Both the position numbers and the translations under genes were made by a program. Shown one piece after another: positions 46,502 to 56,566 of a stretch of 64,000 nucleotides of DNA. A model generated the notes under the pieces. The model had not been told where the DNA came from, did no database searches, and saw nothing but the letters and a program-made list of their open reading frames with translations. Within the stretch, counting starts at the first letter, position 1, and every line of letters starts with the position of its first letter. The DNA is from Rhizobium sp. GN54 (lineage in GTDB: Bacteria; Pseudomonadota; Alphaproteobacteria; Rhizobiales; Rhizobiaceae), in contig NZ_JAJNCZ010000003.1 in assembly GCF_021026345.1 (NCBI RefSeq), positions 186,001-250,000 of the forward strand. The letters are read 5' to 3'.

Positions 46502-46534
46502 AAAAGCCCGCCGAACCAAGTCCGGCGGGCTTTT
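46502..46534. terminator. Intrinsic terminator after argG
   Basis: Arms AAAAGCCCGCCG (46502-46513) and CGGCGGGCTTTT (46523-46534), with a nine-base loop and T runs on both strands. It ends argG transcription and may also stop read-through from the opposite side. Confidence 0.9.
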
Positions 46535-46560
46535 CAGAGTGGCACCGTGGCCGGCTGCGC

Positions 46561-47784
<1,224 letters not shown>

Positions 47785-47828
47785 GGTTTCTGTCCGTCTG
47801 TGTCAGGAAAAGCGGCCGGGCCGCACAG

Positions 47829-47844
47829 GATGCCGGCCGGCATC
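47829..47844. promoter_or_regulatory. Palindrome upstream of argG
   Basis: A perfect 16-base palindrome GATGCCGGCCGGCATC sits 45 bases before the argG start and 120 bases before the divergent LysE gene. Its continuous GC-rich symmetry could be an operator or an mRNA hairpin. No ARG box was recognised. Confidence 0.3.
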
Positions 47845-47965
47845 TTTTAGTCAGAACGCGCGCGGATACAAGCGCCCCCGCATCGCGGCGTGTCGATTTG
47901 CCTTTTCAAGAGGGACGCGGCGGAGTATCGAACGCAGACACCCGGTAAAATGCGGATCGGCTTCG

Positions 47966-48616
47966 ATGGACTACCTGCCCTCGCTTGCGACCCTTGTCGC
48001 CTTCACTGCCGCGAGCCTCCTGCTCGCCGCCACCCCCGGCCCGGACATGACGCTGTCGATCAGCCGCGCCCTGTCGCAGGGCCGCGGCCCGGCGCTGTTC
48101 GTCGTGCTCGGCACCTCGATGGGCATCGTGGTCCACACGCTGCTCGTCGCCTTCGGCATCTCGGCCCTGATCACCGCCTCGCCGACCGCCTTCATGATCC
48201 TCAAGACCGGTGGCGCAGGCTATCTTCTGTGGCTGGCGATCCAGGCGATCCGGGTCGGCTCCAGTTTCTCCGACAGGACCGGCGAGGCCCCGGCCATGCC
48301 GAAGGTCTCCGCGCTCGCCAACATCTCCACCGGCTTCTGGGTCAACCTCCTGAACCCGAAGGTCATCATCTTCTTCATGACCTTCCTGCCGCAGTTCGTC
48401 TCTGCCGGCGATCCCGATGTCACGGGCAAGCTCATCGTGCTCGGCATGCTGTTCATCATGATCGGCATGCCGGTGAACACGCTCGTGGTGCTGGCCGCAG
48501 ACCGGCTGTCGGCCTGGCTGAAGGACAACAGGCGCTTCCTGCGCGGCCTCGACTACACCTTCGCCGGCGTCTTCTCGGTCTTCGCCGTGAAGATCTTCAT
48601 GACGCAGACGCGCTGA
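47966..48616 (+). CDS. LysE-family translocator (second)
   Basis: A 216-residue six-helix exporter of the LysE/RhtB family. The N-terminal ATPGPDMTLSISRALSQGRG is the family signature, and the later NLLNPKVIIFFMTFLPQFV is the second conserved segment. It is divergent from argG across 181 bases and convergent with the ABC ATPase. ATG 47966 is chosen because the first helix begins there. Amino-acid export is likely; substrate is unproven. Confidence 0.9.
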   Translation: MDYLPSLATLVAFTAASLLLAATPGPDMTLSISRALSQGRGPALFVVLGTSMGIVVHTLLVAFGISALITASPTAFMILKTGGAGYLLWLAIQAIRVGSSFSDRTGEAPAMPKVSALANISTGFWVNLLNPKVIIFFMTFLPQFVSAGDPDVTGKLIVLGMLFIMIGMPVNTLVVLAADRLSAWLKDNRRFLRGLDYTFAGVFSVFAVKIFMTQTR

Positions 48617-48654
48617 ACGCTCGCAGAGCCGACAAGCCCGCGGGCGAGCCCGCG

Positions 48655-49449
48655 TCAGCCGATCAGCAGCGCGTCGTCGTCCAGCGTCTGGCCGCGCATC
48701 TTGCGGAACATGGCGATCAGGTCCTCGACCTGCAGCGTCTTGCGGCTGTCGCCGGTGACGTCGAGCACGATCTCACCGCCATGCAGCATGATCGTGCGAT
48801 GGCCGTAGTCCAGCGCCTGGCGCATGGAATGGGTGACCATCAGCGTGGTCAGCTTGCGCTCCGAAACGATCTTCTGCGTCAGGGTCATGATGAATTCCGC
48901 CATGCCCGGATCGAGCGCCGCCGTGTGCTCGTCGAGCAAAAGCACGTCGGAACCCGCGAGCGTTGCCATCACCAGCGACACCGCCTGGCGCTGGCCGCCG
49001 GACAGAAGATCCATGCGGTCGCCCATGCGGTTCTCGAGCCCGAGGTTCAGTTCGGCGATGCGCGCGCGGAACAGGTCGCGCCTGCGGGCGCCGAGCGCGG
49101 CGGAAAGGCCGCGCCGTTCGCCGCGGCGGGCGGCCAGTGCCAGGTTCTCCTCGATCGACAGCGCGCCGCAACTGCCGGCGAGCGGATCCTGGAACACCCG
49201 CGCCACCCGGCCGGCACGCGCCGCCGTCCCCTGGCGGGTCACATCGGTGGTGCCGATCCGCACCTGGCCTGATGTCGCAATCACGTCCCCGGCCAGGACC
49301 CCGAGAAGCGTCGACTTGCCGGCGCCGTTCGAGCCGATGACGGTGACGAAGGAGCCTTCCTCGATCGTCAGGCTGACGCCGTTCAGCGCCTGTTTTTCCA
49401 AGGGCGTACCGCGGCCGAAAACGACCTTGATGTCGGACAGCGCGATCAT
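48655..49449 (-). CDS. ABC transporter ATP-binding protein (ABC_sub_bind system)
   Basis: A 264-residue importer ATPase. Walker A is GSNGAGKS at about 39-46, the signature LLSGGQRQAVS in the middle, and Walker B VLLLDEHTAALDP follows, with DEHT instead of the usual DEPT. The start overlaps the permease stop by four bases. With the permease and the ABC_sub_bind receptor it forms one importer operon; related systems move aromatic amino acids or similar small molecules. Confidence 0.92.
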   Translation of the reverse strand: MIALSDIKVVFGRGTPLEKQALNGVSLTIEEGSFVTVIGSNGAGKSTLLGVLAGDVIATSGQVRIGTTDVTRQGTAARAGRVARVFQDPLAGSCGALSIEENLALAARRGERRGLSAALGARRRDLFRARIAELNLGLENRMGDRMDLLSGGQRQAVSLVMATLAGSDVLLLDEHTAALDPGMAEFIMTLTQKIVSERKLTTLMVTHSMRQALDYGHRTIMLHGGEIVLDVTGDSRKTLQVEDLIAMFRKMRGQTLDDDALLIG

Positions 49450-50327
49450 GACGTGGCTCCTCCCCGGCGCAGGCGCGGCAGCACGAGCGCCACCGTCACG
49501 AGCACGGCCGTCACCAGGTTGAGGTCGGACGCCTGCAGGCCGAGCACGTCGGACGACAGCGCAAGCTGGATGGCGATGCGGTAGAGGATCGAGCCGATCA
49601 CGCAGCCGATCAGCGCGATCAGGATGCCGCGCGTGCCGAACAGCGTCTCGCCGATGATCACGGCGGCCAGGCCGACGACGATGGTGCCGACGCCGGAGGT
49701 CACGTCCGCAAAACCGTTGGTCTGCGCGAACAGGGCGCCGCCGAGGGCGACCAGCGCGTTGGAGAGAGCGATGCCGAGATAGATCTGCCTGTCGGTGTTC
49801 ACGCCCTGCGCCCGCGCCATGCGCGGGTTGGCGCCCGTTGCACGCATCGACAGCCCCGCGTCACTTTCGAGGAAGCGCCACACCAGAAACAGCGCAGCGA
49901 CCACCAGCACGCCGATGAACAGCGGGCGAACATAGAAGTCGCGCAAGCCCAGCCCGAAGAACGGGCTCAGCATGGTGTCGGCATTGATCAGCGCGACATT
50001 CGGCTTGCCCATGACCCTGAGGTTGACCGAGAACAGCGCGATCATCGTCAGGATCGAGGCCAGCAGGTTGAGGATGCGGAAGCGGACGTTCAGCATCGCC
50101 GTGACGAGGCCGGCGCCGGCGCCGGCCACCATGGCGACGGCAGCCGCAAGCCAGGGATTGACGCCGGCGATGATCAGCACGGCCGTGACGGCGGCGCCGA
50201 GCGGAAAGGACCCGTCCACGGTCAGGTCCGGAAAGTCCAGCACGCGGAAGGCAAGGTAAACGCCGATCGCGACGAAGGCATAGACCAGCCCCAGTTCGAC
50301 GGCACCCCAGAAGGCAATCAGGCTCAC
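49446..50327 (-). CDS. ABC transporter permease (ABC_sub_bind system)
   Basis: A 293-residue permease with about eight or nine helices of the branched-chain-amino-acid-like (BPD_transp_2) class. RVLDFPDLTVDGSFPLGAAV near residues 28-47 is the conserved loop of this permease type. The spacing to the ATPase is a four-base overlap. A stem-loop in the gap to the upstream receptor gene may set different expression levels. Confidence 0.92.
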   Translation of the reverse strand: MSLIAFWGAVELGLVYAFVAIGVYLAFRVLDFPDLTVDGSFPLGAAVTAVLIIAGVNPWLAAAVAMVAGAGAGLVTAMLNVRFRILNLLASILTMIALFSVNLRVMGKPNVALINADTMLSPFFGLGLRDFYVRPLFIGVLVVAALFLVWRFLESDAGLSMRATGANPRMARAQGVNTDRQIYLGIALSNALVALGGALFAQTNGFADVTSGVGTIVVGLAAVIIGETLFGTRGILIALIGCVIGSILYRIAIQLALSSDVLGLQASDLNLVTAVLVTVALVLPRLRRGGATS

Positions 50328-50388
50328 GGCTCTTGGCTTTCTTTTCTCACCCGTTCCGCGGTCTTCGCGGGAAGGGCCTTTCTAACAG

Positions 50389-50423
50389 ATCAACCGCTGC
50401 CGGGCGATCCGGCAGCGGTTGAT
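50389..50423 (-). terminator. Intercistronic stem-loop between receptor and permease genes
   Basis: Perfect 15-base arms (50389-50403 and 50409-50423) with a five-base loop and no U tract lie in the 125-base gap between the receptor and permease genes, which are on the same strand. This fits a partial terminator or an mRNA 3' end protector rather than an operon end. Confidence 0.6.
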
Positions 50424-50452
50424 TCCGGTTTCGATTTTCCGGCGAACCGGGA

Positions 50453-51406
50453 TTATTCGATCACGCGCGTCGCGCGGCCGACGACGGCTTCCGGCAGGGT
50501 CACGCCCATTTTCGCCGCGGCCGCCTTGTTGACGACGAGATCGGTGCCTGCGGCAACCTTCACCGCGATGTCGCCCGGGTTTTCGCCCTTGAGGATGCGC
50601 ACGACGACTTCGCCCGTCTGCCGGCCGACGTCCTTGTAGTTGAAGCCGAGTGCCGCAACGGCGCCGCGCGAGACGGAGTCCGTGTCGGCGGTGAACAGCG
50701 GGAGCTTGGCTTCCTCGGCAACGGCGACGGCGCCTTCCAGCGCGGAGATGATCGTGTTGTCGGTCGGAATGTAGATCGCATCGGCGCGGCCAACGAGCGC
50801 GCGGGCGGCACCCTGCACTTCAGCCGACTTCGTGGCGGCGGATTCGACGACGGTCAGGCCGGCCTTTTCGGCCTCGGCCTTCAGGACGGCGAGCAGCGAG
50901 ACGGAGTTTGCCTCGCCGGAATTGTAGAGATAGCCGATGGTCTTGGCCTCGGGGAGGATTTCCTTGATCAGCGCCAGGTGCTCGGCGACCGGCGACATGT
51001 CGGAAAGGCCGGTGACATTGCCGCCGGGCTTGTCCATGTCCTTGACGAGCTGTGCGCCGAGCGGGTCGGAAACGGCGGTGAAGACGACCGGAATATCCTT
51101 CGTCGCGGAAACGACGGCCTGCGCCGACGGCGTCGAGATCGGCACGATGACATCAGGGCCTTCGCCGGCGAACTGGCGGGCGATCTGCGCGGCCGTCGCG
51201 GGGTTGCCCTGGGCCGACTCGTAGAGGAACTTCAGGTTCTCGCCTTCCTTGTAGCCGGCCGCCTCCAGCGCCTCCTTGACGCCGTCGCGGGCGGCGTCGA
51301 GTGCGGGATGTTCGACGATGGCGGTCACGGCAACGGTGACGTCTTCCGCCCTGGCGGGCAGCGAAATCGCGACAGTGGCGGCAAGGGCGAGCAAGAGTGA
51401 GCGCAT
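50453..51406 (-). CDS. ABC_sub_bind-family substrate-binding protein
   Basis: Periplasmic receptor of 317 residues of the ABC_sub_bind family (TrpX-like). The signal peptide is MRSLLLALAATVAISLPARA, and a GGGAGG site stands in front of ATG 51406. The sequence VAVTAIVEHPALDAARDGV and TAVSDPLGAQLV are typical of the family. It is promoter-proximal to the permease and ATPase. TrpX relatives bind tryptophan or tyrosine; the ligand here is only a guess. Confidence 0.93.
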   Translation of the reverse strand: MRSLLLALAATVAISLPARAEDVTVAVTAIVEHPALDAARDGVKEALEAAGYKEGENLKFLYESAQGNPATAAQIARQFAGEGPDVIVPISTPSAQAVVSATKDIPVVFTAVSDPLGAQLVKDMDKPGGNVTGLSDMSPVAEHLALIKEILPEAKTIGYLYNSGEANSVSLLAVLKAEAEKAGLTVVESAATKSAEVQGAARALVGRADAIYIPTDNTIISALEGAVAVAEEAKLPLFTADTDSVSRGAVAALGFNYKDVGRQTGEVVVRILKGENPGDIAVKVAAGTDLVVNKAAAAKMGVTLPEAVVGRATRVIE

Positions 51407-51574
51407 GAATGAACCTCCCAGAATGAATTGCGGCCAGCTTCTAGGCAAAACGGCCGGTCAAATCAATTCTTGGATTGCACTTGTTCAATCACACTTTCTG
51501 ATGAGAGCGCCCGGACAACCTGGTTCAGGCTGCCCCTGCGGTCAAGTCGAGAGACGAGCCTCAGGCCAAGCCGC

Positions 51575-52813
51575 TCAGTCGTCCTCGCCGTGGCCGGCGA
51601 TCATCATCGCCTCGTAGGCCATGCGGTCGACCTTGCGCATGCGCTCCGATTCCGACTTCAGCTGGCCGCAGGCGGCGAGGATGTCGCGGCCGCGCGGGGT
51701 ACGGATCGGCGAGGCATAGCCGGCCTGGTTGATGAAATCGGCGAATTTCTCGATCTGCTCCCAGTCCGAACACTGGTAGTTCGTGCCCGGCCAGGGGTTG
51801 AAGGGGATCAGGTTGATCTTGGCCGGAATGCCCTTCAAGAGCTGCACCAGCAGCTTGGCATCCTCGAGGCTGTCGTTGACGTCCTTCAGCATCACGTATT
51901 CGAACGTGATGCGGCGGGCGTTCGACAGGCTCGGATAGGCGCGGCAGGCCTCCAGCAGGTCCTTGAGCGGATACTTCTTGTTGATCGGCACCAGCATGTC
52001 GCGCAACTCGTCGCGCACCGCATGCAGCGAGATCGCCAGCATCACGCCGATCTCCTCGCCGGTCCGGTAGATCTCCGGCACGATGCCCGACGTCGACAGC
52101 GTCACGCGGCGTTTGGACAGCGACAGCCCGTCGCCGTCGGTGGCAATGAGAAGCGCCTGCTTGACGTTCTCGAAATTGTAGAGCGGCTCGCCCATGCCCA
52201 TCATGACGATGTTGGAGACCTTGCGCCCGTCGCTCGGCACGATCGCGCCCGCCGGTGTCTCGCGGTCCGGGAAGTCGCCCAGCCGGTCGCGGGCGAGCAG
52301 CAGCTGCGCCAGGATCTCCTCGGCCGTCAGGTTGCGCACCAGCTTCTGCGTGCCGGTGTGACAGAAGGAACAGGTGAGCGTGCAGCCGACTTGGCTGGAG
52401 ATGCAGAGCGTGCCGCGCCCTTCTTCGGGGATATAGACCGTCTCCACCTCGACGGGCCGGCCGGCACCGCGGGCGGGAAAACGCAGCAGCCACTTGCGGG
52501 TGCCATCGTTGGAGACCTGCTCCTCGACGATCTCCGGGCGGGCGATGGTGAAATGCGTCTTCAGCATCTCCCGCATGTCCTTGGAGACATTGAGCATGTG
52601 GTCGAAGTCGGAGACGCCGCGCACGTAGAGCCAGTGCCAGAGCTGGCTGACGCGCATCTTCACCTGCCGCTCGGAGACGCCCTTGTCGACCAGCGCCTTG
52701 CCCATGTCTTCGCGTGACAGGCCGATCAGCGACGGCTTTTCGGCCATCGGCGCCGTGCGTGTCGGCCGGGCGGTTGCAGGCTCCGTGCCGTTGAGAAAAT
52801 CCAAGCTCGCCAT
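51575..52813 (-). CDS. rlmN: Dual-specificity 23S rRNA/tRNA adenine C2-methyltransferase RlmN
   Basis: Radical-SAM enzyme that methylates A2503 of 23S rRNA and A37 of some tRNAs. The 412-residue protein has the cluster cysteines in CTLTCSFC (144, 148, 151), an S-adenosylmethionine GGEP-like region (here [10 protein letters not shown]), and the C-terminal AACGQL segment with the mechanistic cysteine at about residue 382. The length is normal for alphaproteobacteria, with a longer N-terminus than E. coli. It is separated from the IalB-like gene by 222 bases. Confidence 0.96.
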   Translation of the reverse strand: MASLDFLNGTEPATARPTRTAPMAEKPSLIGLSREDMGKALVDKGVSERQVKMRVSQLWHWLYVRGVSDFDHMLNVSKDMREMLKTHFTIARPEIVEEQVSNDGTRKWLLRFPARGAGRPVEVETVYIPEEGRGTLCISSQVGCTLTCSFCHTGTQKLVRNLTAEEILAQLLLARDRLGDFPDRETPAGAIVPSDGRKVSNIVMMGMGEPLYNFENVKQALLIATDGDGLSLSKRRVTLSTSGIVPEIYRTGEEIGVMLAISLHAVRDELRDMLVPINKKYPLKDLLEACRAYPSLSNARRITFEYVMLKDVNDSLEDAKLLVQLLKGIPAKINLIPFNPWPGTNYQCSDWEQIEKFADFINQAGYASPIRTPRGRDILAACGQLKSESERMRKVDRMAYEAMMIAGHGEDD

Positions 52814-52985
52814 TCGTGCAATCCCGTTGCGCGTTCATGCTGCCGGGCTGCCCGCCCGATAGATCTGCCGCGTCTCGATCATGAAATTCAAGGAGCGCCC
52901 GGCGCATCGTCCTGCGCGCGTCTCCAGTCGTTGCCCGCGCCTTTAGCATCCTTCGGCGCGGAAGTCACGCCCGGCCCGAAAAGCG

Positions 52986-53011
52986 AAAAGGCCGGTCACG
53001 GGGACCGGCCT
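52986..53011 (-). terminator. Intrinsic terminator of the IalB-like gene
   Basis: Arms AGGCCGGTC and GACCGGCCT (52989-52997 and 53003-53011) with a five-base loop, followed on the minus strand by a UUUU run encoded at 52986-52989. It is 25 bases past the IalB-like stop codon. Confidence 0.85.
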
Positions 53012-53035
53012 CTCGCAAAGGAAACGACGGGTTGC

Positions 53036-53539
53036 CTACTTGCAGGTCTCGATCTGCTTCAGCGCTGCCGAAATGCCCGAAAGCGAATAGGAATAGGTCG
53101 TCCCCGTGCCGCGACGCGAGGTCGCCTTGACCGACATGTCCCTGCCTGACTTCATCGCCGCGACCAGGGCCGGTTCCTCGGCGGCGTTTTCCACCCATGC
53201 CGAATTGCCCTTGGTGAACATGACGAAGGTGCGACCGTCGATCGTGACGTTGACCTTGGAGTTCTCCTGCAGCGGATAGCCCATCATCGCCTGCGGCTCG
53301 TAGGAAATGTTCTGGCCGGGGCGCTGGGAGACGAGGAAGAAGATGTCGCCATGGTCGACGCCCGCCGGCGCCTTTTCCTTCGGCACGGAGAGAACGTAGC
53401 AGACCTTGCCGTTGTTGGCCTGGTAGGAGTAGGCGCCCCACGCGTTGAACTGCTGAATGCGCGTCGGAGACTGCGCCATTGCAACGCCGGCCGTTGCCAC
53501 AACGAGGGTAAGTGCGGTTACGAATTTTCTTACAAACAT
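53036..53539 (-). CDS. Invasion-associated locus B-like secreted protein
   Basis: A 167-residue exported protein of the IalB family, named for Bartonella but widespread in rhizobia. It has a signal peptide (about 1-22, ending AMA), then FNAWGAYSYQ and CYVLSVPKEKAP. Two cysteines, at the CYVL motif and the penultimate position, could form a disulphide, and the late GTTYSYSLSGISAAL is a family segment. Function is unclear; some members act at the cell surface or in stress survival. The upstream region is unusually AT-rich with tandem repeats. Confidence 0.86.
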   Translation of the reverse strand: MFVRKFVTALTLVVATAGVAMAQSPTRIQQFNAWGAYSYQANNGKVCYVLSVPKEKAPAGVDHGDIFFLVSQRPGQNISYEPQAMMGYPLQENSKVNVTIDGRTFVMFTKGNSAWVENAAEEPALVAAMKSGRDMSVKATSRRGTGTTYSYSLSGISAALKQIETCK

Positions 53540-53867
53540 GATTCCCTGCCGGTTGTCTTGCTGTCGTCGCCCGAGCGCGGACGTAACGGCTCGAATGATC
53601 ACGATTTGATTTAATTTGACTTAATTCTGGTTACCAAATCGTCAACAAACCCTCATCCCGTCGATGCGGCGGTTACTATGAAACGGGCGGCAATGCAAAT
53701 TGCCGCCGGACTTCGAGGCCGGATCGCCGAGGTGCCGATGAAGAAGCCCATCCCATCAGGGTGATGATGTCGGCAAAGATTCAGGCAAGAGTTTGACAAT
53801 GCACCATCCTGGCACGAGCCTCCCGCCCCGGGAGGCTGCCGCGCAGGAACGCGCGCCGGGCCAGGCT
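53540..53867. other. Intergenic region upstream of the IalB-like gene
   Basis: No gene is supported in these 328 bases. A 50-base AT-rich patch (about 53600-53650) holds a tandem 10-base repeat. A dyad GGCGGCAAT/ATTGCCGCC-like (about 53688-53709) and another stem GCCTCCC/GGGAGGC (53818-53824 and 53830-53836) lie further left of the DUF1232 end. A 28-codon frame at 53678-53764 has no ribosome binding site. Confidence 0.45.
53605..53624. repeat. Tandem 10-base direct repeat upstream of the IalB-like gene
   Basis: TTTGATTTAA (53605-53614) is directly followed by TTTGACTTAA (53615-53624), nine of ten bases equal and exactly one helical turn apart. That phasing is typical of response-regulator sites. 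On the minus strand a TTGACG hexamer (53640-53645) lies just upstream, so the repeats sit where a promoter would be. Confidence 0.5.
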
Positions 53868-54251
53868 TCAGCCGGCTTCCTCGAGCCCGTCCATCAGGGC
53901 GCGATCCGCCTGGACGTAGTGATCCTCGCGGATATGGCCGCGGATGGCCGCGAAGGCCGCCGTCAGCACGGCAATGTCGTCGGAAAAGCCGACCACGGCC
54001 AGGAAATCCGGGATGCCGTCGATCGGCAGGACGAAATAGGCAAGCGCCGCAAGCAGGATGCCGCGCACGCGCGTCGGGGTGCGCCGGTCGAGCGCGCAGT
54101 AGTAGGCGGCGACGAGATCGCGGCTGAACGGGACCTGCCGGAAAGCGCGCCTGAGCACGGGCCAGAAGCGCTTGCGAACCCGCTCGCGCTGGCTCTCCTG
54201 CTCCTCTTCGTCACCCGGCAGCAGAATCTCTCCGATCTTCACATCGTCCAT
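53868..54251 (-). CDS. YkvA/DUF1232-family membrane protein
   Basis: A 127-residue protein with an acidic N-terminus (GDEEEQESQRERV) and a DUF1232 core RGILLAALAYFVLPIDGIPDFL, two hydrophobic segments around a conserved P-I-D turn. Members are membrane-associated and of unknown function. ATG 54251 is preferred to an upstream frame whose N-terminus is Arg-rich and unrelated. Confidence 0.87.
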   Translation of the reverse strand: MDDVKIGEILLPGDEEEQESQRERVRKRFWPVLRRAFRQVPFSRDLVAAYYCALDRRTPTRVRGILLAALAYFVLPIDGIPDFLAVVGFSDDIAVLTAAFAAIRGHIREDHYVQADRALMDGLEEAG

Positions 54252-54330
54252 TCCGATACTCCTTGCGCAGCCCGACAATCCAATCGGCGCGGTCCCTGAT
54301 ATGGGAAGTCCCGGCCCCGGCGGCAAGCGC

Positions 54331-54630
54331 TCAGCGCGTCCGCGCCGCCTTCTCCATCGCCTCCGCCAGCCGGAAGTCGAGCGCGGTGACGCCGCCGGCC
54401 GAATGGGTGGTGAGGCGGACATCGACCTTGTCGTAGACGTTGAACCATTCCGGGTGATGGTTCAGTCGCTCCGCCGCCTGCGCAGCCTCCGTCATGAACG
54501 CGAACGCCGAAGCAAACGTCTTGAACCTGAACGATTTCGCAATCGCCGCCCCGTCATCCGCGAGCTTCCAGCCCTCGAGCATCGCGAGACTGGAGGTGAT
54601 CGCCTCGGTGCTGAGCTTGTCCTGCTTCAT
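54331..54630 (-). CDS. phhB: 4a-hydroxytetrahydrobiopterin dehydratase
   Basis: A 99-residue pterin-4a-carbinolamine dehydratase. The catalytic motif NHHPEW is at about residues 58-63, followed by [21 protein letters not shown], the conserved core. It regenerates the pterin cofactor or acts as a DCoH-like protein; no phenylalanine hydroxylase gene is present in the window. Start ATG 54630; a 72-base gap separates it from the divergent phosphatase gene. Confidence 0.94.
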   Translation of the reverse strand: MKQDKLSTEAITSSLAMLEGWKLADDGAAIAKSFRFKTFASAFAFMTEAAQAAERLNHHPEWFNVYDKVDVRLTTHSAGGVTALDFRLAEAMEKAARTR

Positions 54631-54702
54631 CGCCAGTGTCCTCCGTTGCAGGCCCACCTCTTAGCAGATAATTTGCGGGCCATCACCTTTGCGGAGCCCT
54701 TC

Positions 54703-55209
54703 TTGTCCCAGATCTCGATCCTGTTCGTCTGCCTCGGCAACATCTGCCGCTCGCCGCTGGCCGAGGGAATCCTCCGCCATCTCGCCGCAAAGGCGGGTCG
54801 TGCCGACGCGTTCCTGATCGATTCGGCGGGAACCGGCGCCTGGCATATCGGCGATCCGCCGGACAGCCGCGCCATCGCCGTTGCTGCCGATCACGATATC
54901 GACATTTCGGGATTGAGGGCGCGCAAGGTCACGCCGGCGGACTTCGATCGCTTCGATCTGATCCTGGCGCTGGACCGCAACAACCTGCAAAGCCTTCGGG
55001 AACGGGCGCCCGCCGGCGCCACGGCCAGGATCGCGCTCTTCTCCGAGCACGCCTTCGCAACCGCGGAAGACGTGCCCGACCCCTATTTCGGCGGACGGGA
55101 CGAATTCGATGCCGTCTATCGCATGCTCTACCGGGGATGCGCTTCCATCGCCGAAAGCCCGAAGGAGGAGCCGCCCTCGTATAGCGGGAAGACCTCTTCC
55201 GTCACGTAG
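54703..55209 (+). CDS. Low-molecular-weight protein tyrosine phosphatase
   Basis: A 168-residue LMW-PTP (or arsenate-reductase-like) phosphatase. The P-loop VCLGNICRSP has the nucleophile Cys10 and Arg16, and the general acid is Asp126 in DPYFGG. The start is TTG 54703, chosen because GGAG stands seven bases upstream; no ATG fits. The protein ends at 55209 with an extra 20 residues after the usual family C-terminus. That extra end overlaps the 3' end of thpR by 82 bases tail to tail. Confidence 0.88.
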   Translation: MSQISILFVCLGNICRSPLAEGILRHLAAKAGRADAFLIDSAGTGAWHIGDPPDSRAIAVAADHDIDISGLRARKVTPADFDRFDLILALDRNNLQSLRERAPAGATARIALFSEHAFATAEDVPDPYFGGRDEFDAVYRMLYRGCASIAESPKEEPPSYSGKTSSVT

Positions 55210-55709
55210 GGCCCGCCGCCGACCGATTCCTTGGACGACATCAGCACGAAGCGGTTGACCATGAACGGGGAGGAATAGAAGTTCCCGCGCCCGGAGAGAT
55301 AGGACACCACGTCGTCCAGCCGGGCGTTCCTGAGCCGCGCCAGCGTCACATGCGGAGTGAACTTGCGCGGATCGGCCGGAAGGCCGAGCCGCTGGCAGAT
55401 GCGCTCGATCTCCGCCTGGAGCGCATACATTTCAGGTGCTTGCGAGACGCTTGCGAAGATGGAATGCGGCTTCTTGGACCCGAAGGAGCCCACGCCCGAC
55501 AACGACAGCTGGAACTCGGGCCTCTCGATGCGATCGAGCCGGTCGACGACCTCATCGGCGGTGCGGCCATCGATGTCGCCGATGAAGCGCAACGTGATGT
55601 GGAAGTTTTCGACGTCGATCCAGCGTGCTCCGGGCAGACCGCCGCGGAGCAAAGACAGGCTCATGGCGGCATTACGCGGCACTTCGAGGGCAACAAAAAG
55701 TCTCGGCAT
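55128..55709 (-). CDS. thpR: RNA 2',3'-cyclic phosphodiesterase ThpR
   Basis: A 193-residue 2H phosphoesterase that opens 2',3'-cyclic phosphate ends, also named the 2'-5' RNA ligase family. Both HxT motifs are present: HIT at 37-39 and HVT at 120-122, the first inside FHITLRFIGD. The C-terminal VLMSSKESVGGGPY is conserved. The last 27 codons lie opposite the phosphatase gene. The ATG start has a GGAG site. Confidence 0.93.
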   Translation of the reverse strand: MPRLFVALEVPRNAAMSLSLLRGGLPGARWIDVENFHITLRFIGDIDGRTADEVVDRLDRIERPEFQLSLSGVGSFGSKKPHSIFASVSQAPEMYALQAEIERICQRLGLPADPRKFTPHVTLARLRNARLDDVVSYLSGRGNFYSSPFMVNRFVLMSSKESVGGGPYVTEEVFPLYEGGSSFGLSAMEAHPR

Positions 55710-55796
55710 GGCGAGCTCCCCGAATCTGTGATCGTTTGCTCAGGGAATCACGCATTACCCGCATGCGCAACCCCAATTTCGCACCCGCGAAATCCC

Positions 55797-56441
55797 TCAG
55801 CCGCTTTCCCCCAGGCTTTTTAGGAACCGCTCAACTGTCGGCAGCATTCGCTCGACCATGACGGCCACGCCCTTGCTGTTGGGATGCATCCCGTCTTCGA
55901 GCTGCAGGTCGGCATGTGTCACCACACCGTCCAGGAAGAACGGGTAGAGCGGCACCTGGTGCTTCTCGGCGAGCCTTTCGTACATGGCGTTGAAGCGCTC
56001 GCCGTACTCGCTGCCCATGTTAGGCGGTGCGAGCATGCCGACGAGCAGGATAGCGATCCCGCGCTCCTTCAGGCCGGAAACCATCCTGTCGAGGTTTTGC
56101 TCCGTCTGCTCCGGGGGGATGCCGCGCAGCGCATCGTTGGCGCCGAGTTCGAGGATCACGCCCTTCGTGCCGTCGGGCACCGACCAGTCGAGACGCGCGA
56201 GCCCCCCCGAGGTCGTGTCGCCGGAGACGCCCGCATTGGCGATCGCCACCTCCACGCCCTTTTCCCGCAGCGCCTTTTCCAGCTGCACCGGGAAGGCATC
56301 TTCGGCCGGAAGCTGGTATCCTGCCATCAGGCTGTCGCCGAAGCCGACGAGAGCCACGGGCTCGGCCGCGGCCGGCCGGGCGACCTGGAACACCATGAGG
56401 GCCATGGCGATGAAAATTCCGTGAGCGGCTTTAAACGGCAT
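55797..56441 (-). CDS. GDSL arylesterase (TesA-like)
   Basis: A 214-residue SGNH hydrolase with a signal peptide (about 1-26). Block I GFGDSLMAG holds Ser37, block III has GANDALRG and block V DGMHPN carries the Asp/His pair. It is divergent from the YbbA/YbbP ABC genes, the same tesA-ybbAP neighbourhood known in E. coli, and may act on lipids or acyl chains in the periplasm. ATG 56441 is chosen for the signal peptide. Confidence 0.92.
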   Translation of the reverse strand: MPFKAAHGIFIAMALMVFQVARPAAAEPVALVGFGDSLMAGYQLPAEDAFPVQLEKALREKGVEVAIANAGVSGDTTSGGLARLDWSVPDGTKGVILELGANDALRGIPPEQTEQNLDRMVSGLKERGIAILLVGMLAPPNMGSEYGERFNAMYERLAEKHQVPLYPFFLDGVVTHADLQLEDGMHPNSKGVAVMVERMLPTVERFLKSLGESG

Positions 56442-56566
56442 TTCGCTGATCCTAAGTTGCTGCCGCAGCTCCTCAACATTAGCGGAAACGCGCGGGCTGC
56501 GGTCTGACTTCTGCGGGGCCTGCCCCTGCCGATCCCGCATTGCACCAAGATATAGGACAGATTTTC

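Noticed and set aside
53678-53764. 28-codon frame in the IalB upstream gap
   Set aside because: No ribosome binding site and no recognisable feature; it crosses a dyad and looks like chance.
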